Assembly: GCA_944322715.1 (NCBI GenBank)
Contig: CALUPT010000007.1
Location: forward strand, 62,001-126,000
Direction of reading: 5' to 3'
DNA: 64,000 bases
From: an uncultured Bacteroidales bacterium
GTDB taxonomy: Bacteria; Bacteroidota; Bacteroidia; Bacteroidales; UBA932
Positions 54,838-63,630 of the stretch are shown here, one piece after another. Position 1 is the stretch's first letter, and each line of letters begins with the position of its first letter. The position numbers and the translations under genes were made by a program. A model generated the notes under the pieces. It was not told where the DNA came from, did no database searches, and was given only the letters and a program-made list of their open reading frames with translations.

Positions 54838-55776
54838 ATGAAAAAAGTGACCGTTCTTGTCCCATGCTATAACGAGGAGGAGGCGCTTCCCCTGTTTTAT
54901 GAAAGAATCTGCGGGACCATATCCTCTTTGGATGGTTATGAGTGGGAACTGCTGTTCATCAACGATGGAAGCAGGGACAGGACATTGCAGATCATGAGAA
55001 ATCTCCATGCCAGGGATTCGAGGGTATCGTATGTGGACCTTTCGAGAAATTACGGCAAGGAGAAGGCGATGCTTGCCGGATTCGACTATGCGGCGGGAGA
55101 CTGCACGATAATAATGGATGCTGACCTGCAGGACCCTCCGGAACTGATTCCGCAAATGCTCGGATACTGGGAGGAAGGGTATGAGGATGTATATGCCAAA
55201 AGGAACAGCCGCGGAAGGGAAAGCCTTTCGAGACGGTTCTTCTCGCTGATGTTTTACAGTATACTGCAGAAGACCACCAGGATAGAGGTCCTGCAGAATG
55301 TGGGCGATTTCCGGCTTCTGGACAGATGCTGCACCGATGCAATGAAGAACCTCCGCGAGGCCGAACGTTATACGAAAGGAATGTTCTGCTGGATAGGCTT
55401 CCGCAAGAAAGAGATTGTCTTCGACAGGGGAGACCGTGTGGCCGGAAAGTCTTCCTGGAATTTCTTCTCCCTGCTGGCGCTTGCAATAGAGGGCATTACC
55501 TCTTTTTCCATAGCCCCGCTGCGGATTTCCACCGTCAGCGGTGCGATAATTTCTCTTGCGGCCTTCATCTATATGATATTCGTCTTCGTGAAGACCCTCA
55601 TACTGGGAGATCCTGTCCAGGGTTTCCCGACAACGATAATCATTATCCTTTTCTTAGGCGGAGTCCAGCTCCTCTCCATAGGCCTGCTGGGGGAATACAT
55701 CGGCCGGATATTCATAGAGACCAAGCACAGACCGGTATATATCGCCCGTGAGCATAACGGTACACTGATAAAATGA
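54838..55776 (+). CDS. Family 2 glycosyltransferase, GtrB/polyprenyl-phosphate hexose synthase type
   Basis: The 312-residue protein has a GT-A domain: VLVPCYNEEEALPLFY, LFINDGSRDRT, the nucleotide-binding IIMDADLQDPPE, and FRLLDRCCTDAM. Two C-terminal membrane segments follow (about 225-255 and 265-290), ending GEYIGRIFIETKHRPVYI. This is the GtrB/DPM1 form, which moves a sugar from a nucleotide donor to undecaprenyl phosphate. It is followed by a GT-C-like membrane protein and GtrA, the classic three-gene set for surface polymer glycosylation. Confidence 0.94.
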   Translation: MKKVTVLVPCYNEEEALPLFYERICGTISSLDGYEWELLFINDGSRDRTLQIMRNLHARDSRVSYVDLSRNYGKEKAMLAGFDYAAGDCTIIMDADLQDPPELIPQMLGYWEEGYEDVYAKRNSRGRESLSRRFFSLMFYSILQKTTRIEVLQNVGDFRLLDRCCTDAMKNLREAERYTKGMFCWIGFRKKEIVFDRGDRVAGKSSWNFFSLLALAIEGITSFSIAPLRISTVSGAIISLAAFIYMIFVFVKTLILGDPVQGFPTTIIIILFLGGVQLLSIGLLGEYIGRIFIETKHRPVYIAREHNGTLIK

Positions 55777-55806
55777 TGTCGTCCTGCCTGCCATGAATGA
55801 GATACA

Positions 55807-57288
55807 ATGGATGCAATGAAAAAATACGGATTTTTTGAAAACAGGTTCTTCCCCGCAGTGTTCCTGCTGCTGTCTTTCGCTTTCCTGCTGGTGTTTTCCT
55901 TTTCGACATCGCCTCTTTATGCATATACAGGTTTCGACAGCGCCACATTCAGGACGATAGGGCTTGGCATATTGCAGGGGAAACTTCCGTATGCGGATCT
56001 TTTCGACCATAAGGGACCGCTGGCATTCTATTTCAATGCCGCGGGGATAGGCATTATTCCGGGTGACTGGGGGATCTTCCTGATGCAGGTCCTGTTCATG
56101 GCGGTTTCCGCATATCTCATATACAGGACGGACTGTCTTTTCACTGACAGGAAAACAGCCTTCATTTGTGTCCTGTTGCTGTTTTTCCCGTTCGTCGACT
56201 TCATCGTGGAGGGCAACCAGTGCGAGGAGTGGATGATGCCGTTCGTTACGCTTTCGGTCTATCTTGTCCTGTCTTGGATGATGCGCGGCGAGGGGCTGCA
56301 GCATTCTCCGTGGTGCAGCCTGTTCTACGGCATCAGCTTTTCCGTGCTGTTCTTCATCCGTCCGAACGATGCGGTGATGAGCATTGGCTCCATAATGCTC
56401 GGGGTATTTCTGGTCCTGATGGCCAGGAAAATGTACGGAAACGCGGCTCTGAATGTCCTGGCCTTTCTGGCCGGCTGTGCGGCGGTGGCGTGCCCGATAA
56501 TGCTGTATTTCAGTTCAATGGGGATTCTGGATGACATGCTGTTCGGAACGGTTTTCTACAATATCAGATATGCGGATGAGATACCGTTTCTGTCGATGAG
56601 CTGGGGAATAATAGCGGTCTGCGCGATCATTGTCGGAGGCCTTATATGGCTTGCAGCCAGAGACAGGAAAACGGCTGTCATGAACTATGTCCTGATACCT
56701 TACCTTGTCCTTACTCTCGTGTTCATAGGCAAGAGGGACTACTGGCACTATCTCATTCCAATGCTTCCGTACGTATCCCTGTTTTTTGTATTCTGCCTCA
56801 GATACAGGCTCAGGCCCGTGGTTATAGCCATATCGGTCCTGTTCTTTTCAGGCAGTTATTACCAGGACAGGATGCTGGTCAGGAATATCCTGGTCAACAA
56901 GGAGATAAAGGAAATATATGTCCAGACGGACAGGCTTTTCTCCCTTGTGCCGGAGGAGGAACGCAATTCGGTGTGGAACCACGACATGTTTTCGTTCGGT
57001 GAGAGCCATCCGCGTGTCTTCTCCCTTGTCGGGGCGTACTTTCATGCCGGGGTGACCCCGGGGAACAGGGTGTTCATTCCCTTTCACAGGGTCAATTTCG
57101 GAGAGGAGGAGACCCTTGCGGCCAATGCTCCGGAATGGGTGATGGCCCTGAATCCGGATGCGGATGATCCGGATTCCCGGTACCTGAGGGAAAACTACAC
57201 TCTCGCAGCAAGTACGGATGACAGCTGCCCGTGCAGGATAGGGTTATACAGGAGGTCGGATGGAACGTCTGAAGAGACTCTCAGGTAA
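55807..57288 (+). CDS. Multi-pass GT-C-type glycosyltransferase
   Basis: The 493-residue protein has about 9-10 membrane segments. Near the N-terminus TGFDSATFRTIGLGILQGK, then LPYADLFDHKGPLAFYF is the pattern of ArnT/PMT-like (GT39/GT-C) transferases, with the first acidic residue in GFDSA and DHKGP in the first large loop. The C-terminal about 130 residues are soluble (YVQTDRLFSLVPEEERNSVW). It would use a polyprenyl-phosphate sugar made by the upstream enzyme and translocated by GtrA. The acceptor is unknown. It overlaps gtrA by 29 bases. Confidence 0.82.
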   Translation: MDAMKKYGFFENRFFPAVFLLLSFAFLLVFSFSTSPLYAYTGFDSATFRTIGLGILQGKLPYADLFDHKGPLAFYFNAAGIGIIPGDWGIFLMQVLFMAVSAYLIYRTDCLFTDRKTAFICVLLLFFPFVDFIVEGNQCEEWMMPFVTLSVYLVLSWMMRGEGLQHSPWCSLFYGISFSVLFFIRPNDAVMSIGSIMLGVFLVLMARKMYGNAALNVLAFLAGCAAVACPIMLYFSSMGILDDMLFGTVFYNIRYADEIPFLSMSWGIIAVCAIIVGGLIWLAARDRKTAVMNYVLIPYLVLTLVFIGKRDYWHYLIPMLPYVSLFFVFCLRYRLRPVVIAISVLFFSGSYYQDRMLVRNILVNKEIKEIYVQTDRLFSLVPEEERNSVWNHDMFSFGESHPRVFSLVGAYFHAGVTPGNRVFIPFHRVNFGEEETLAANAPEWVMALNPDADDPDSRYLRENYTLAASTDDSCPCRIGLYRRSDGTSEETLR

Positions 57289-57655
57289 GGTTTTCGGGTC
57301 TGAATTCGTCCGTTTTGCGGCAGTCGGTGTCATTGCGACCGCCGTCCATTACGGACTGTACCTGCTGCTGAAACTGTTTGTCGGGGTCAACATGGCTTAT
57401 ACCATCGGCTATCTTGTCAGTCTCGGCTGTAATTTCGTGCTTACGGCAAAGTTCACTTTCCGGACAGGCGTGTCGGCTTTGAGGGGGACAGGTTTCGTCC
57501 TCAGCCATGCGGTCAACTATTGCCTGCATATATTGCTCCTGAACCTGTTCCTGAAACTCGGCGTCCCTTCAGGGATTGCTCCGGTACCGGTGTACTGCAT
57601 TGCTGTCCCGGTCAATTTTCTTTTGGTCAGGACGGTGTTCAGGAAACTGCGTTGA
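57260..57655 (+). CDS. GtrA family flippase-like membrane protein
   Basis: The 131-residue protein has four membrane segments, starting FVRFAAVGVIATAVHYGLYL, and has the conserved YLVSLGCNFVLTAKFTFR. The final FLLVRTVFRKLR is also typical. GtrA proteins are proposed to flip undecaprenyl-phosphate sugars to the periplasmic side. The 29-base overlap with the preceding gene indicates coupled expression. Confidence 0.92.
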   Translation: MERLKRLSGKVFGSEFVRFAAVGVIATAVHYGLYLLLKLFVGVNMAYTIGYLVSLGCNFVLTAKFTFRTGVSALRGTGFVLSHAVNYCLHILLLNLFLKLGVPSGIAPVPVYCIAVPVNFLLVRTVFRKLR

Positions 57656-57684
57656 ACGGTTGTCTCATAAATTTATTGAATCAC

Positions 57685-57715
57685 TTGTTTTTATGATAAT
57701 TTATCCATATTTTTG
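57685..57715 (+). promoter_or_regulatory. Bacteroidetes-type promoter of rpsA
   Basis: TTG (57685-57687), 20 bases, TATTTTTG (57708-57715) is a full consensus match. The expected start falls inside the hairpin at 57715-57744. Confidence 0.65.
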
Positions 57716-57744
57716 CCCGCCTTTTGGATATGGCGGGCATTTTT
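57715..57744 (+). terminator. Hairpin with T-run between gtrA and rpsA
   Basis: GCCCGCC (57715-57721) pairs with GGCGGGC (57732-57738) over a 10-base loop, followed by ATTTTT. It would end the glycosylation-cluster transcript, or act as an early element of the rpsA leader. Confidence 0.75.
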
Positions 57745-57803
57745 GTCTGCCGTTCACGGGCAAGAAATAATGTTTAACCCCTAGTTTGTTTATTTATTCA
57801 ATT

Positions 57804-59672
57804 ATGGAAGAAATCAAACCGGCAGTTGCAGAGGAGTCTCCGGCAGTGGAGGCAGCCGAGGCACGTGTAGAGGCCGCTGCAACGGAAGAATCCCAGAATG
57901 TGGCATTGAATGCCTCTGTCGATCCGGACAAGTTCGACTGGGATGCATTCGAGAATGACGGCGATGTCTATGGTCAGGAAGACCGCAAGGCTGTCGCCGA
58001 GGAGTATGACAAGACCCTTTCAAAGGTAGTCGAGAACGAGGTCGTAGAGGGCGTCGTGACGGCCATCACCAAGAGGGAGGTCATTGTCAATATCGGCTAC
58101 AAGAGCGAAGGCGTCATCATGGCTCCGGAGTTCCGCTACAACCCTGACCTCAAGGTAGGAGACAAGGTGGAAGTGTATGTGGAGAATGCGGAGGACAGGA
58201 AAGGCCAGCTTATCCTTTCACACAAGAAGGCACGCGCGCTCCGCTCATGGGATATGGTCAACGAGGCATACAACAACAACGAGATCGTCAAGGGTTATGT
58301 CAAGACCCGCACCAAGGGCGGCATGATCGTGGATATCTTCGGTATCGAGGCGTTCCTCCCTGGTTCGCAGATCGATATCAAGCCTATCCGCGACTACGAC
58401 CAGTTCGTGGACACCACAATGGATTTCAAGATTGTCAAGATCAACCAGGAGTTCAGGAACGTGGTGGTTTCGCACAAGGCTCTCATCGAGGCGGAGCTCG
58501 AGCAGCAGAAGAGCGAGATCATCAGCAAGCTCGAGAAAGGCCAGGTACTCGAAGGTACTGTCAAGAACATCACCAACTACGGAGTATTCGTGGACCTTGG
58601 CGGTGTCGACGGACTTATCCATATCACTGACCTTTCATGGGGCAGGATCAACCATCCGGAGGAAGTCGTACAGCTCGACCAGAAGATACGTGTCGTAATC
58701 CTCGACTTCGATGAGTCCAAGAAGAGGATCGCCCTCGGTCTCAAGCAGCTTACCGTACATCCGTGGGATGCCCTCGATCCGAACCTCAAGGTGGGTGACA
58801 AGGTGAAGGGCAAGGTAGTCCTTATCGCCGACTATGGCGCATTCGTAGAGATAGAGCCGGGCGTCGAGGGTCTTATCCATGTATCCGAGATGTCATGGTC
58901 GCCGCGTCTGCGCATCGCCCAGGATTTCCTGAAGGTAGGAGACGAAGTGGAGGCTCAGATCCTCACCCTCGACAGAGATGAGAAGAAGATGTCTCTCGGT
59001 CTGAAACAGCTCGTACCGAATCCATGGGAGAATATCCGCGAGAAATATCCTGTCGGATCGAAACATACTGCAATTGTGCGCAACATCACCAACTTCGGCG
59101 TGTTTGCGGAACTCGAGGAAGGCATCGAGGGTCTTGTACATATCAGTGACATCTCCTGGACCAAGATCAAGCATCCATCGGAGTTCGTCAAGGTCGGAGA
59201 CAAGATCGATGTGGTCATTCTCGACTTCGATGAGGACAACCACAAACTCAGTCTCGGACACAAGCAGCTCCTCCCTAACCCGTGGGATGAGATCGAGACC
59301 AACTTCGCCGTAGGAACTGTCGTTGACGGTACTGTGGCAAGCATTTCCGACAAGGGAGCCACTGTCACCTTCCCTGGAGACATCGAGGCTACCTGCTTCA
59401 GCAAGGAGCTTGTGAAAGAGGACGGCACAATGCCTGCAGCAGGCGATACCCTTCCTTTCAAGGTCGTTGAGCTCAGGAGAAGCACCAAGAAGATCGTGGT
59501 TTCACATGTGAAGACCTACACCGGAGAGGAGGTCAAGGCAAGCAAGCCTGCTTCCGAGTCCGACAGCACCAAGAAGGCGGTCAAGAAGATCAATTCCAAT
59601 ATCGAGAAGACGACTCTCGGTGACATCGATGCTCTTGCTGCCCTCAAGGACAAGCTCGAGAAAGGTGAGTAG
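57804..59672 (+). CDS. rpsA: 30S ribosomal protein S1
   Basis: The start is ATG 57804 (MEEIKPAVAEES); an upstream ATG at 57786 is in frame but atypical. The 622-residue protein has an acidic N-terminus and six S1 RNA-binding domains. The repeats start at VVEGVVTAITKREVIV, IVKGYVKTRTKGGMIV, VLEGTVKNITNYGVFV, KVKGKVVLIADYGAFV, HTAIVRNITNFGVFA and VVDGTVASISDKGATV. S1 brings mRNA to the 30S subunit, which is important in Bacteroidetes where Shine-Dalgarno sites are little used. It is followed 3 bases later by the RNase Z gene. Confidence 0.97.
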   Translation: MEEIKPAVAEESPAVEAAEARVEAAATEESQNVALNASVDPDKFDWDAFENDGDVYGQEDRKAVAEEYDKTLSKVVENEVVEGVVTAITKREVIVNIGYKSEGVIMAPEFRYNPDLKVGDKVEVYVENAEDRKGQLILSHKKARALRSWDMVNEAYNNNEIVKGYVKTRTKGGMIVDIFGIEAFLPGSQIDIKPIRDYDQFVDTTMDFKIVKINQEFRNVVVSHKALIEAELEQQKSEIISKLEKGQVLEGTVKNITNYGVFVDLGGVDGLIHITDLSWGRINHPEEVVQLDQKIRVVILDFDESKKRIALGLKQLTVHPWDALDPNLKVGDKVKGKVVLIADYGAFVEIEPGVEGLIHVSEMSWSPRLRIAQDFLKVGDEVEAQILTLDRDEKKMSLGLKQLVPNPWENIREKYPVGSKHTAIVRNITNFGVFAELEEGIEGLVHISDISWTKIKHPSEFVKVGDKIDVVILDFDEDNHKLSLGHKQLLPNPWDEIETNFAVGTVVDGTVASISDKGATVTFPGDIEATCFSKELVKEDGTMPAAGDTLPFKVVELRRSTKKIVVSHVKTYTGEEVKASKPASESDSTKKAVKKINSNIEKTTLGDIDALAALKDKLEKGE

Positions 59673-59675
59673 CAG

Positions 59676-60608
59676 ATGAATTTCACTCTGAATATATTGG
59701 GCACGGCTTCGGCCCTGCCCACTGTAAACAGATATCCCAGCGCTCAGGTACTTGATGTACGTGGGCGCTTGTTTTTGATTGACTGCGGTGAAGGGGCGCA
59801 GATGCAGATGCGCAGGATGGGGCTTTCGTATCTGAAAGTGGAAGTGATCTGTCTTTCCCATATCCACGGGGATCATCTTTTCGGACTTTCAGGCCTGCTT
59901 TCCACGATGGGACTGATGGGCAGGAAGACCCCTCTGACGATATTCGCTCCGCGTTCTTTCGGACCGGTGCTGAAGTTCTACCTGTCGTATTTCGGAGAAG
60001 GGTTCCGGTTTCCGGTAGAACATCATGTCCTGTCGATGAAGGAGCCGGAAAAGGTGCTTGACACCAAGGCTGTGGAAATGTATGCCTTTCCTCTCAACCA
60101 CAGGATAGAGACTTTCGGCTTCCTGTTCAGGGAAAAGGAGCCTCAGAGGAACATCCGTAAGGATGCCATAGACAAATACGGCTTGGGAATCGCGGAAATG
60201 GGCAGACTCAAGAACGGCGGGGATATCGTGCGTCCGGATGGGACTGTCATCGCCAACGGAGATGTGACATACAGACCGTATGATCCGCGTTCTTATGCCT
60301 ATTGCAGCGATACAGCCCCTTTCCCGGAACTTTCCGGATGGGTGCAAGGGGTCGATCTGCTGTATCATGAGGCGACATTTCCTGCAGGCATGGAGGAAAT
60401 GGCTGCAGCGACATTCCATTCGACTACGGTCCAGGCCGCCGGGTGTGCAGCTATGGCCGGCGTGAAACGGCTTATAGTCGGCCATTATTCATCCAGAGTC
60501 AAGGATATCCGTCCTCTTTTGGATGAGATGACACCGGTTTTCCCGAAGACGATGCTTGCAAAGGAAGGCGATGTCATCGACATTCCTCTCAGACGGTACC
60601 ATGGGTAG
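59676..60608 (+). CDS. rnz: Ribonuclease Z (tRNA 3' processing endonuclease)
   Basis: The 310-residue metallo-beta-lactamase-fold enzyme has the zinc motif His62-x-His64-x-Asp66-His67 (LSHIHGDHLFGL). Other family blocks are GTASALPTVNRYPSAQVL, LIDCGEGAQMQMRRMGL, AYCSDTAPF, LLYHEATF and IVGHYSSR. It cuts tRNA precursors after the discriminator base. Both tRNA genes in this window lack an encoded CCA, so such an activity is expected. It is probably co-transcribed with rpsA. Confidence 0.96.
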   Translation: MNFTLNILGTASALPTVNRYPSAQVLDVRGRLFLIDCGEGAQMQMRRMGLSYLKVEVICLSHIHGDHLFGLSGLLSTMGLMGRKTPLTIFAPRSFGPVLKFYLSYFGEGFRFPVEHHVLSMKEPEKVLDTKAVEMYAFPLNHRIETFGFLFREKEPQRNIRKDAIDKYGLGIAEMGRLKNGGDIVRPDGTVIANGDVTYRPYDPRSYAYCSDTAPFPELSGWVQGVDLLYHEATFPAGMEEMAAATFHSTTVQAAGCAAMAGVKRLIVGHYSSRVKDIRPLLDEMTPVFPKTMLAKEGDVIDIPLRRYHG

Positions 60609-60619
60609 ATTTTACAGGG

Positions 60620-60650
60620 TTGTTTTGTCGCATCTGTTTTTGTATTTTTG
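60620..60650 (+). promoter_or_regulatory. Bacteroidetes-type promoter of the glucosaminidase gene
   Basis: TTG (60620-60622), 20 bases, TATTTTTG (60643-60650) matches the consensus, 50 bases before the start codon. Confidence 0.65.
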
Positions 60651-60700
60651 TCCCGGTCCGGGATACGGGTTTCCCGACGGAAATTGTAAATTTTGACTGA

Positions 60701-61795
60701 ATGAAAAGAATTTTGCCTGTAAACCTTGCTGCATTTGTCCTTGTGGCAACGGTTTGGCTGTCGTCCGGGTCTGCGGTGAAGGCGGATTCCTCTCCGCAGG
60801 AGAAATATATCGGGAACTGGTACAGGGTTGCCGTGTCGGAAATGTACCGCAGCGGGGTGCCTGCAAGCATCACACTTGCCCAGGGGCTCCTCGAGTCCGG
60901 AAGCGGACAGTCCGAGCTCGCAGTCCATGCCAACAACCATTTCGGCATCAAGTGCCATGACTGGAAAGGGCAGAAGGCGTATTATGACGATGACAGGAAA
61001 GGGGAATGTTTCCGGAAATATACTCATGCGGAGGCATCGTTCAAGGACCATTCGGATTTTCTGAGGTACAGGGACAGATACAAGCCGCTTTTCGATTTGG
61101 ACAGGACGGACTACAAGGGATGGGCATACGGGCTCAAGAAGGCCGGTTATGCCACAGATCCGGCGTATCCGAGGAAACTGATAGACCTTATCGAAAGATA
61201 TGACCTGGACAGGTTCGATTCGTATTCACTGTCGGACATCGGGTCTTCGGCCGTTTCGGCATCAGGAAAACCCGCCGGACCGGACAGGATGGCCCGGCGG
61301 GCTGAACGCAGGATGGAAAGGGAGGCCAGACGTGCTGCAAGACAGGCAAAAAAAGCCGGAATGTCCACTCCGTCCGGCATTCCGGAACCTCCGGCTCTGA
61401 TCGAGACCCCTGTCCCTGTCGGGACTGGCGATTTCGAGAAGTTCAGTTTCTCCATGTCGAGGCAGTTGTATTCGCAGAACAGGGTGCCTTTCGTATATTC
61501 AGTGGAGGGGGAGACCTATTCGAGCATAGCAAGGGCGTACAATCTGTTCCTCGGAGAGATATTGAGGTTCAACGATGCGGGGCAGGATACCGAATTGAAG
61601 CCCGGGTCGGTGGTCTATCTGCAGGCGAAGAAGAACCGCGCGGCAAGGCTGGTGGACAAGTATGTGGCGGAAGGAGGGGAGACTCTGCGGGACATAGCGC
61701 AGCGTTTTGCCGTGAAGCTCTCGAGTCTGGAGAAGATGAACGGAATCGATGCATCGTATGTCATACGGCCGGAAGACACCATTGTGCTGAGGTAG
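60701..61795 (+). CDS. Exported peptidoglycan glucosaminidase with two LysM domains
   Basis: The 364-residue protein has a signal peptide (about 1-29, ending AVKAD). A GH73-type glucosaminidase domain follows (about 35-170; SGVPASITLAQGLLESGSG with the likely catalytic Glu, NNHFGIKCHDW, FRKYTHAEASFKDHSDFL, YATDPAYPRKLIDLIERY). A basic linker (about 200-225, REARRAARQAKKAG) leads to two LysM repeats (about 268-310 and 318-364). It cuts glycan strands in the periplasm and binds peptidoglycan through LysM. The mltG gene 155 bases downstream fits a cell-wall pair. Confidence 0.93.
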   Translation: MKRILPVNLAAFVLVATVWLSSGSAVKADSSPQEKYIGNWYRVAVSEMYRSGVPASITLAQGLLESGSGQSELAVHANNHFGIKCHDWKGQKAYYDDDRKGECFRKYTHAEASFKDHSDFLRYRDRYKPLFDLDRTDYKGWAYGLKKAGYATDPAYPRKLIDLIERYDLDRFDSYSLSDIGSSAVSASGKPAGPDRMARRAERRMEREARRAARQAKKAGMSTPSGIPEPPALIETPVPVGTGDFEKFSFSMSRQLYSQNRVPFVYSVEGETYSSIARAYNLFLGEILRFNDAGQDTELKPGSVVYLQAKKNRAARLVDKYVAEGGETLRDIAQRFAVKLSSLEKMNGIDASYVIRPEDTIVLR

Positions 61796-61806
61796 GGATA
61801 AAACAT

Positions 61807-61928
61807 TGTCATTCTGAACGGGACACTGTCATTCTGAACTGGACATTGTCATTCTGAACGAAGTGAAGAATCTGATGCTGTAAACCGGAATGAAACACCG
61901 GATCCTTCGCTGGTGCTCAGGATGACAG
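61807..61928. repeat. Cluster of TGTCATTCTGAAC repeats with an inverted partner
   Basis: Two short copies (61807, 61827) and one full copy (61847-61875, TGTCATTCTGAACGAAGTGA then AGAATCTGA) are spaced exactly 20 bases apart. A copy in the opposite orientation lies at 61900-61928 (GGATCCTTCGCTGGTGCTCA then GGATGACA), so the full and inverted copies can form a long stem. This is the same family as the array repeats. Confidence 0.8.
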
Positions 61929-61950
61929 CGGGGAGAAAAAGTGATTTGAT

Positions 61951-63009
61951 ATGAAGAAGAAAAAGTTAACGGTCATTGCAGTATCCGCGGCAGCCGTTCT
62001 GGTTGCCGGAGTGTGCCTGTGGGTGGGACTGAGGTACATGGCTGACAACAGGCTGCCGAATTTCGGAAAGGATTATGTCCTGTATGTATATCCGGACACT
62101 GACGCCGGTGCCGTCATCGATTCCATAGCGGCAGGTGCGGATGTCAGAAGAAAAGGAAGTCTTGTCAGATGCGTCAGGAAAGAACGCCTGGCTGAGAGAC
62201 TGCAGCCGGGGCGGTATGAAATCTCTCCGTCGATGTCCGCCGTATATGCGGTGAGGATGCTGTGCAACGGCTGGCAGAGTCCGCAGAAACTGACTCTTTC
62301 CGGGACAATCCGCAGCAAGGGCCGTCTGGCCTCATTGATCGGAAGGCAGATGATGGCGGATTCCATTGTCATCGATTCTCTGCTGGACTGCAATGATTTC
62401 CTGCAGCAGTTCGGCTTTGATTCTACAAATGTCTTCGCTCTGTTTCTGCCGGATACATATTATATGTACTGGACGGCATCGCCGCAGGAGATTTTTGCGA
62501 GGTTCAGGAAGGAGTATGATGCTTTCTGGACGCCCGGGCGTATTGACAGGGCGGAGGCTCTCGGTCTGGACAGAATGGAGGTGTCGGTACTCGCTTCGAT
62601 TGTCAACGGGGAGACCTTGCGGAAATCCGAATATCCGCAGATAGCAGGGGTGTACCTGAACCGTCTGGAAAGGGGAATGAAACTGCAGGCCGACCCGACA
62701 GTGGCATTCTGCTTCAATTACGGGCCGGACAGGATACTGAAGAAGCATACGAGGGTGGATTCTCCGTACAATACGTACAGATATGCCGGACTTCCTCCGG
62801 CACCCATCAATGTCCCTCCGAAGGCCTGTATCGATGCCGTCCTCAATCCGGATACCCATGATTACCTGTATTTCTGCGCCAGTCCGGACTTCGATGGCAC
62901 GCACCGTTTCGCATCTTCCTACAGCGAACACCTCCGCAATGCCCGCGCTTTCCAGCGCGCCCTCACCGCCCGCCAGCGGGACAAGGCATCAAATGCCCGG
63001 GATGAATGA
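61951..63009 (+). CDS. mltG: Endolytic murein transglycosylase MltG
   Basis: The 352-residue protein has an N-terminal cytoplasmic KKKK stretch and one membrane anchor (about 5-28). A LysM-like region and the YceG catalytic domain follow. The conserved LASIVNGETLRKSEYP holds the catalytic Glu, followed by IAGVYLNRLERGMKLQADPT, DSPYNTYRYAGLPPAPINVP and YLYFCASPDFDGTHRF. It cuts nascent glycan strands at the outer face of the inner membrane, setting chain length. Length is normal. Confidence 0.96.
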   Translation: MKKKKLTVIAVSAAAVLVAGVCLWVGLRYMADNRLPNFGKDYVLYVYPDTDAGAVIDSIAAGADVRRKGSLVRCVRKERLAERLQPGRYEISPSMSAVYAVRMLCNGWQSPQKLTLSGTIRSKGRLASLIGRQMMADSIVIDSLLDCNDFLQQFGFDSTNVFALFLPDTYYMYWTASPQEIFARFRKEYDAFWTPGRIDRAEALGLDRMEVSVLASIVNGETLRKSEYPQIAGVYLNRLERGMKLQADPTVAFCFNYGPDRILKKHTRVDSPYNTYRYAGLPPAPINVPPKACIDAVLNPDTHDYLYFCASPDFDGTHRFASSYSEHLRNARAFQRALTARQRDKASNARDE

Positions 63010-63054
63010 TGTGAGACGGCTTTCACGGCAGTTACGGCCAATGCCATCTCCGTT

Positions 63055-63621
63055 CTATTCTCCGGTATCTGCCTGTTGCGCCTGCAGGCTGCATAGTTTG
63101 CGGGCTATGATTCGGGCGGAGCAGGCGACAAGTTCGGGGCACGGGCGTTTTCTGTAATATTCCGGCGTGCGTTCGGATGGTACCGGAGGTTCCATCATGC
63201 TGCGGCTCCCGGTCTGGGCGTCTGCCGGACTGCAGTCCCCATCCGGCTGCGCCGTATCCGGTTTCGGCCTGAGCCCGAGCAGTTCGGCGCAGATGATGCT
63301 GCCGTTCTCCTTGCGGAATTCCCCGGCGAGTTCCTGTACAAGAGCATAGTTCGCAGTCCTTTCCGCCATGTTCTTCGGGTGGATGGCCGGGGAGATGAAT
63401 CCGGCCGCCATTCCCATTGCGCTGACGGTGCCGCAGACTTCCCGCATCCGGGCCATCCCTCCTCCGAATCCCGAGGCTATGGTCGCCACTGTCTGTTCAT
63501 CAGCTTCGAATATGTCGCAGAATGCCAGCATTACCGCCTGGCAGCAGTTGTATCCGTCGAGGAAGTTCTGTCTTGCGCGCCGCGCCCTTTCCTCTATGTC
63601 TATTCCCGTTTTCAGATTCAT
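63055..63621 (-). CDS. C_GCAxxG_C_C family probable redox protein
   Basis: The 188-residue protein starts with RARQNFLDGYNCCQAVMLAF (in part Cys-Cys), then TIASGFGGGMARMREVCGTV and SAMGMAAGF. These are the cysteine and glycine blocks of the C_GCAxxG_C_C family. A Cys in GSIICAELLG and a late Cys in RPCPELVACSARI complete the pattern. Residues about 130-155 are a Pro/Ser/Gln-rich insertion. A redox or metal-linked role is proposed for the family but not proven. Cytoplasmic. It lies 9 bases downstream of the RelA/SpoT gene on the same strand. Confidence 0.88.
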   Translation of the reverse strand: MNLKTGIDIEERARRARQNFLDGYNCCQAVMLAFCDIFEADEQTVATIASGFGGGMARMREVCGTVSAMGMAAGFISPAIHPKNMAERTANYALVQELAGEFRKENGSIICAELLGLRPKPDTAQPDGDCSPADAQTGSRSMMEPPVPSERTPEYYRKRPCPELVACSARIIARKLCSLQAQQADTGE

Positions 63622-63630
63622 ATTTGTTAT

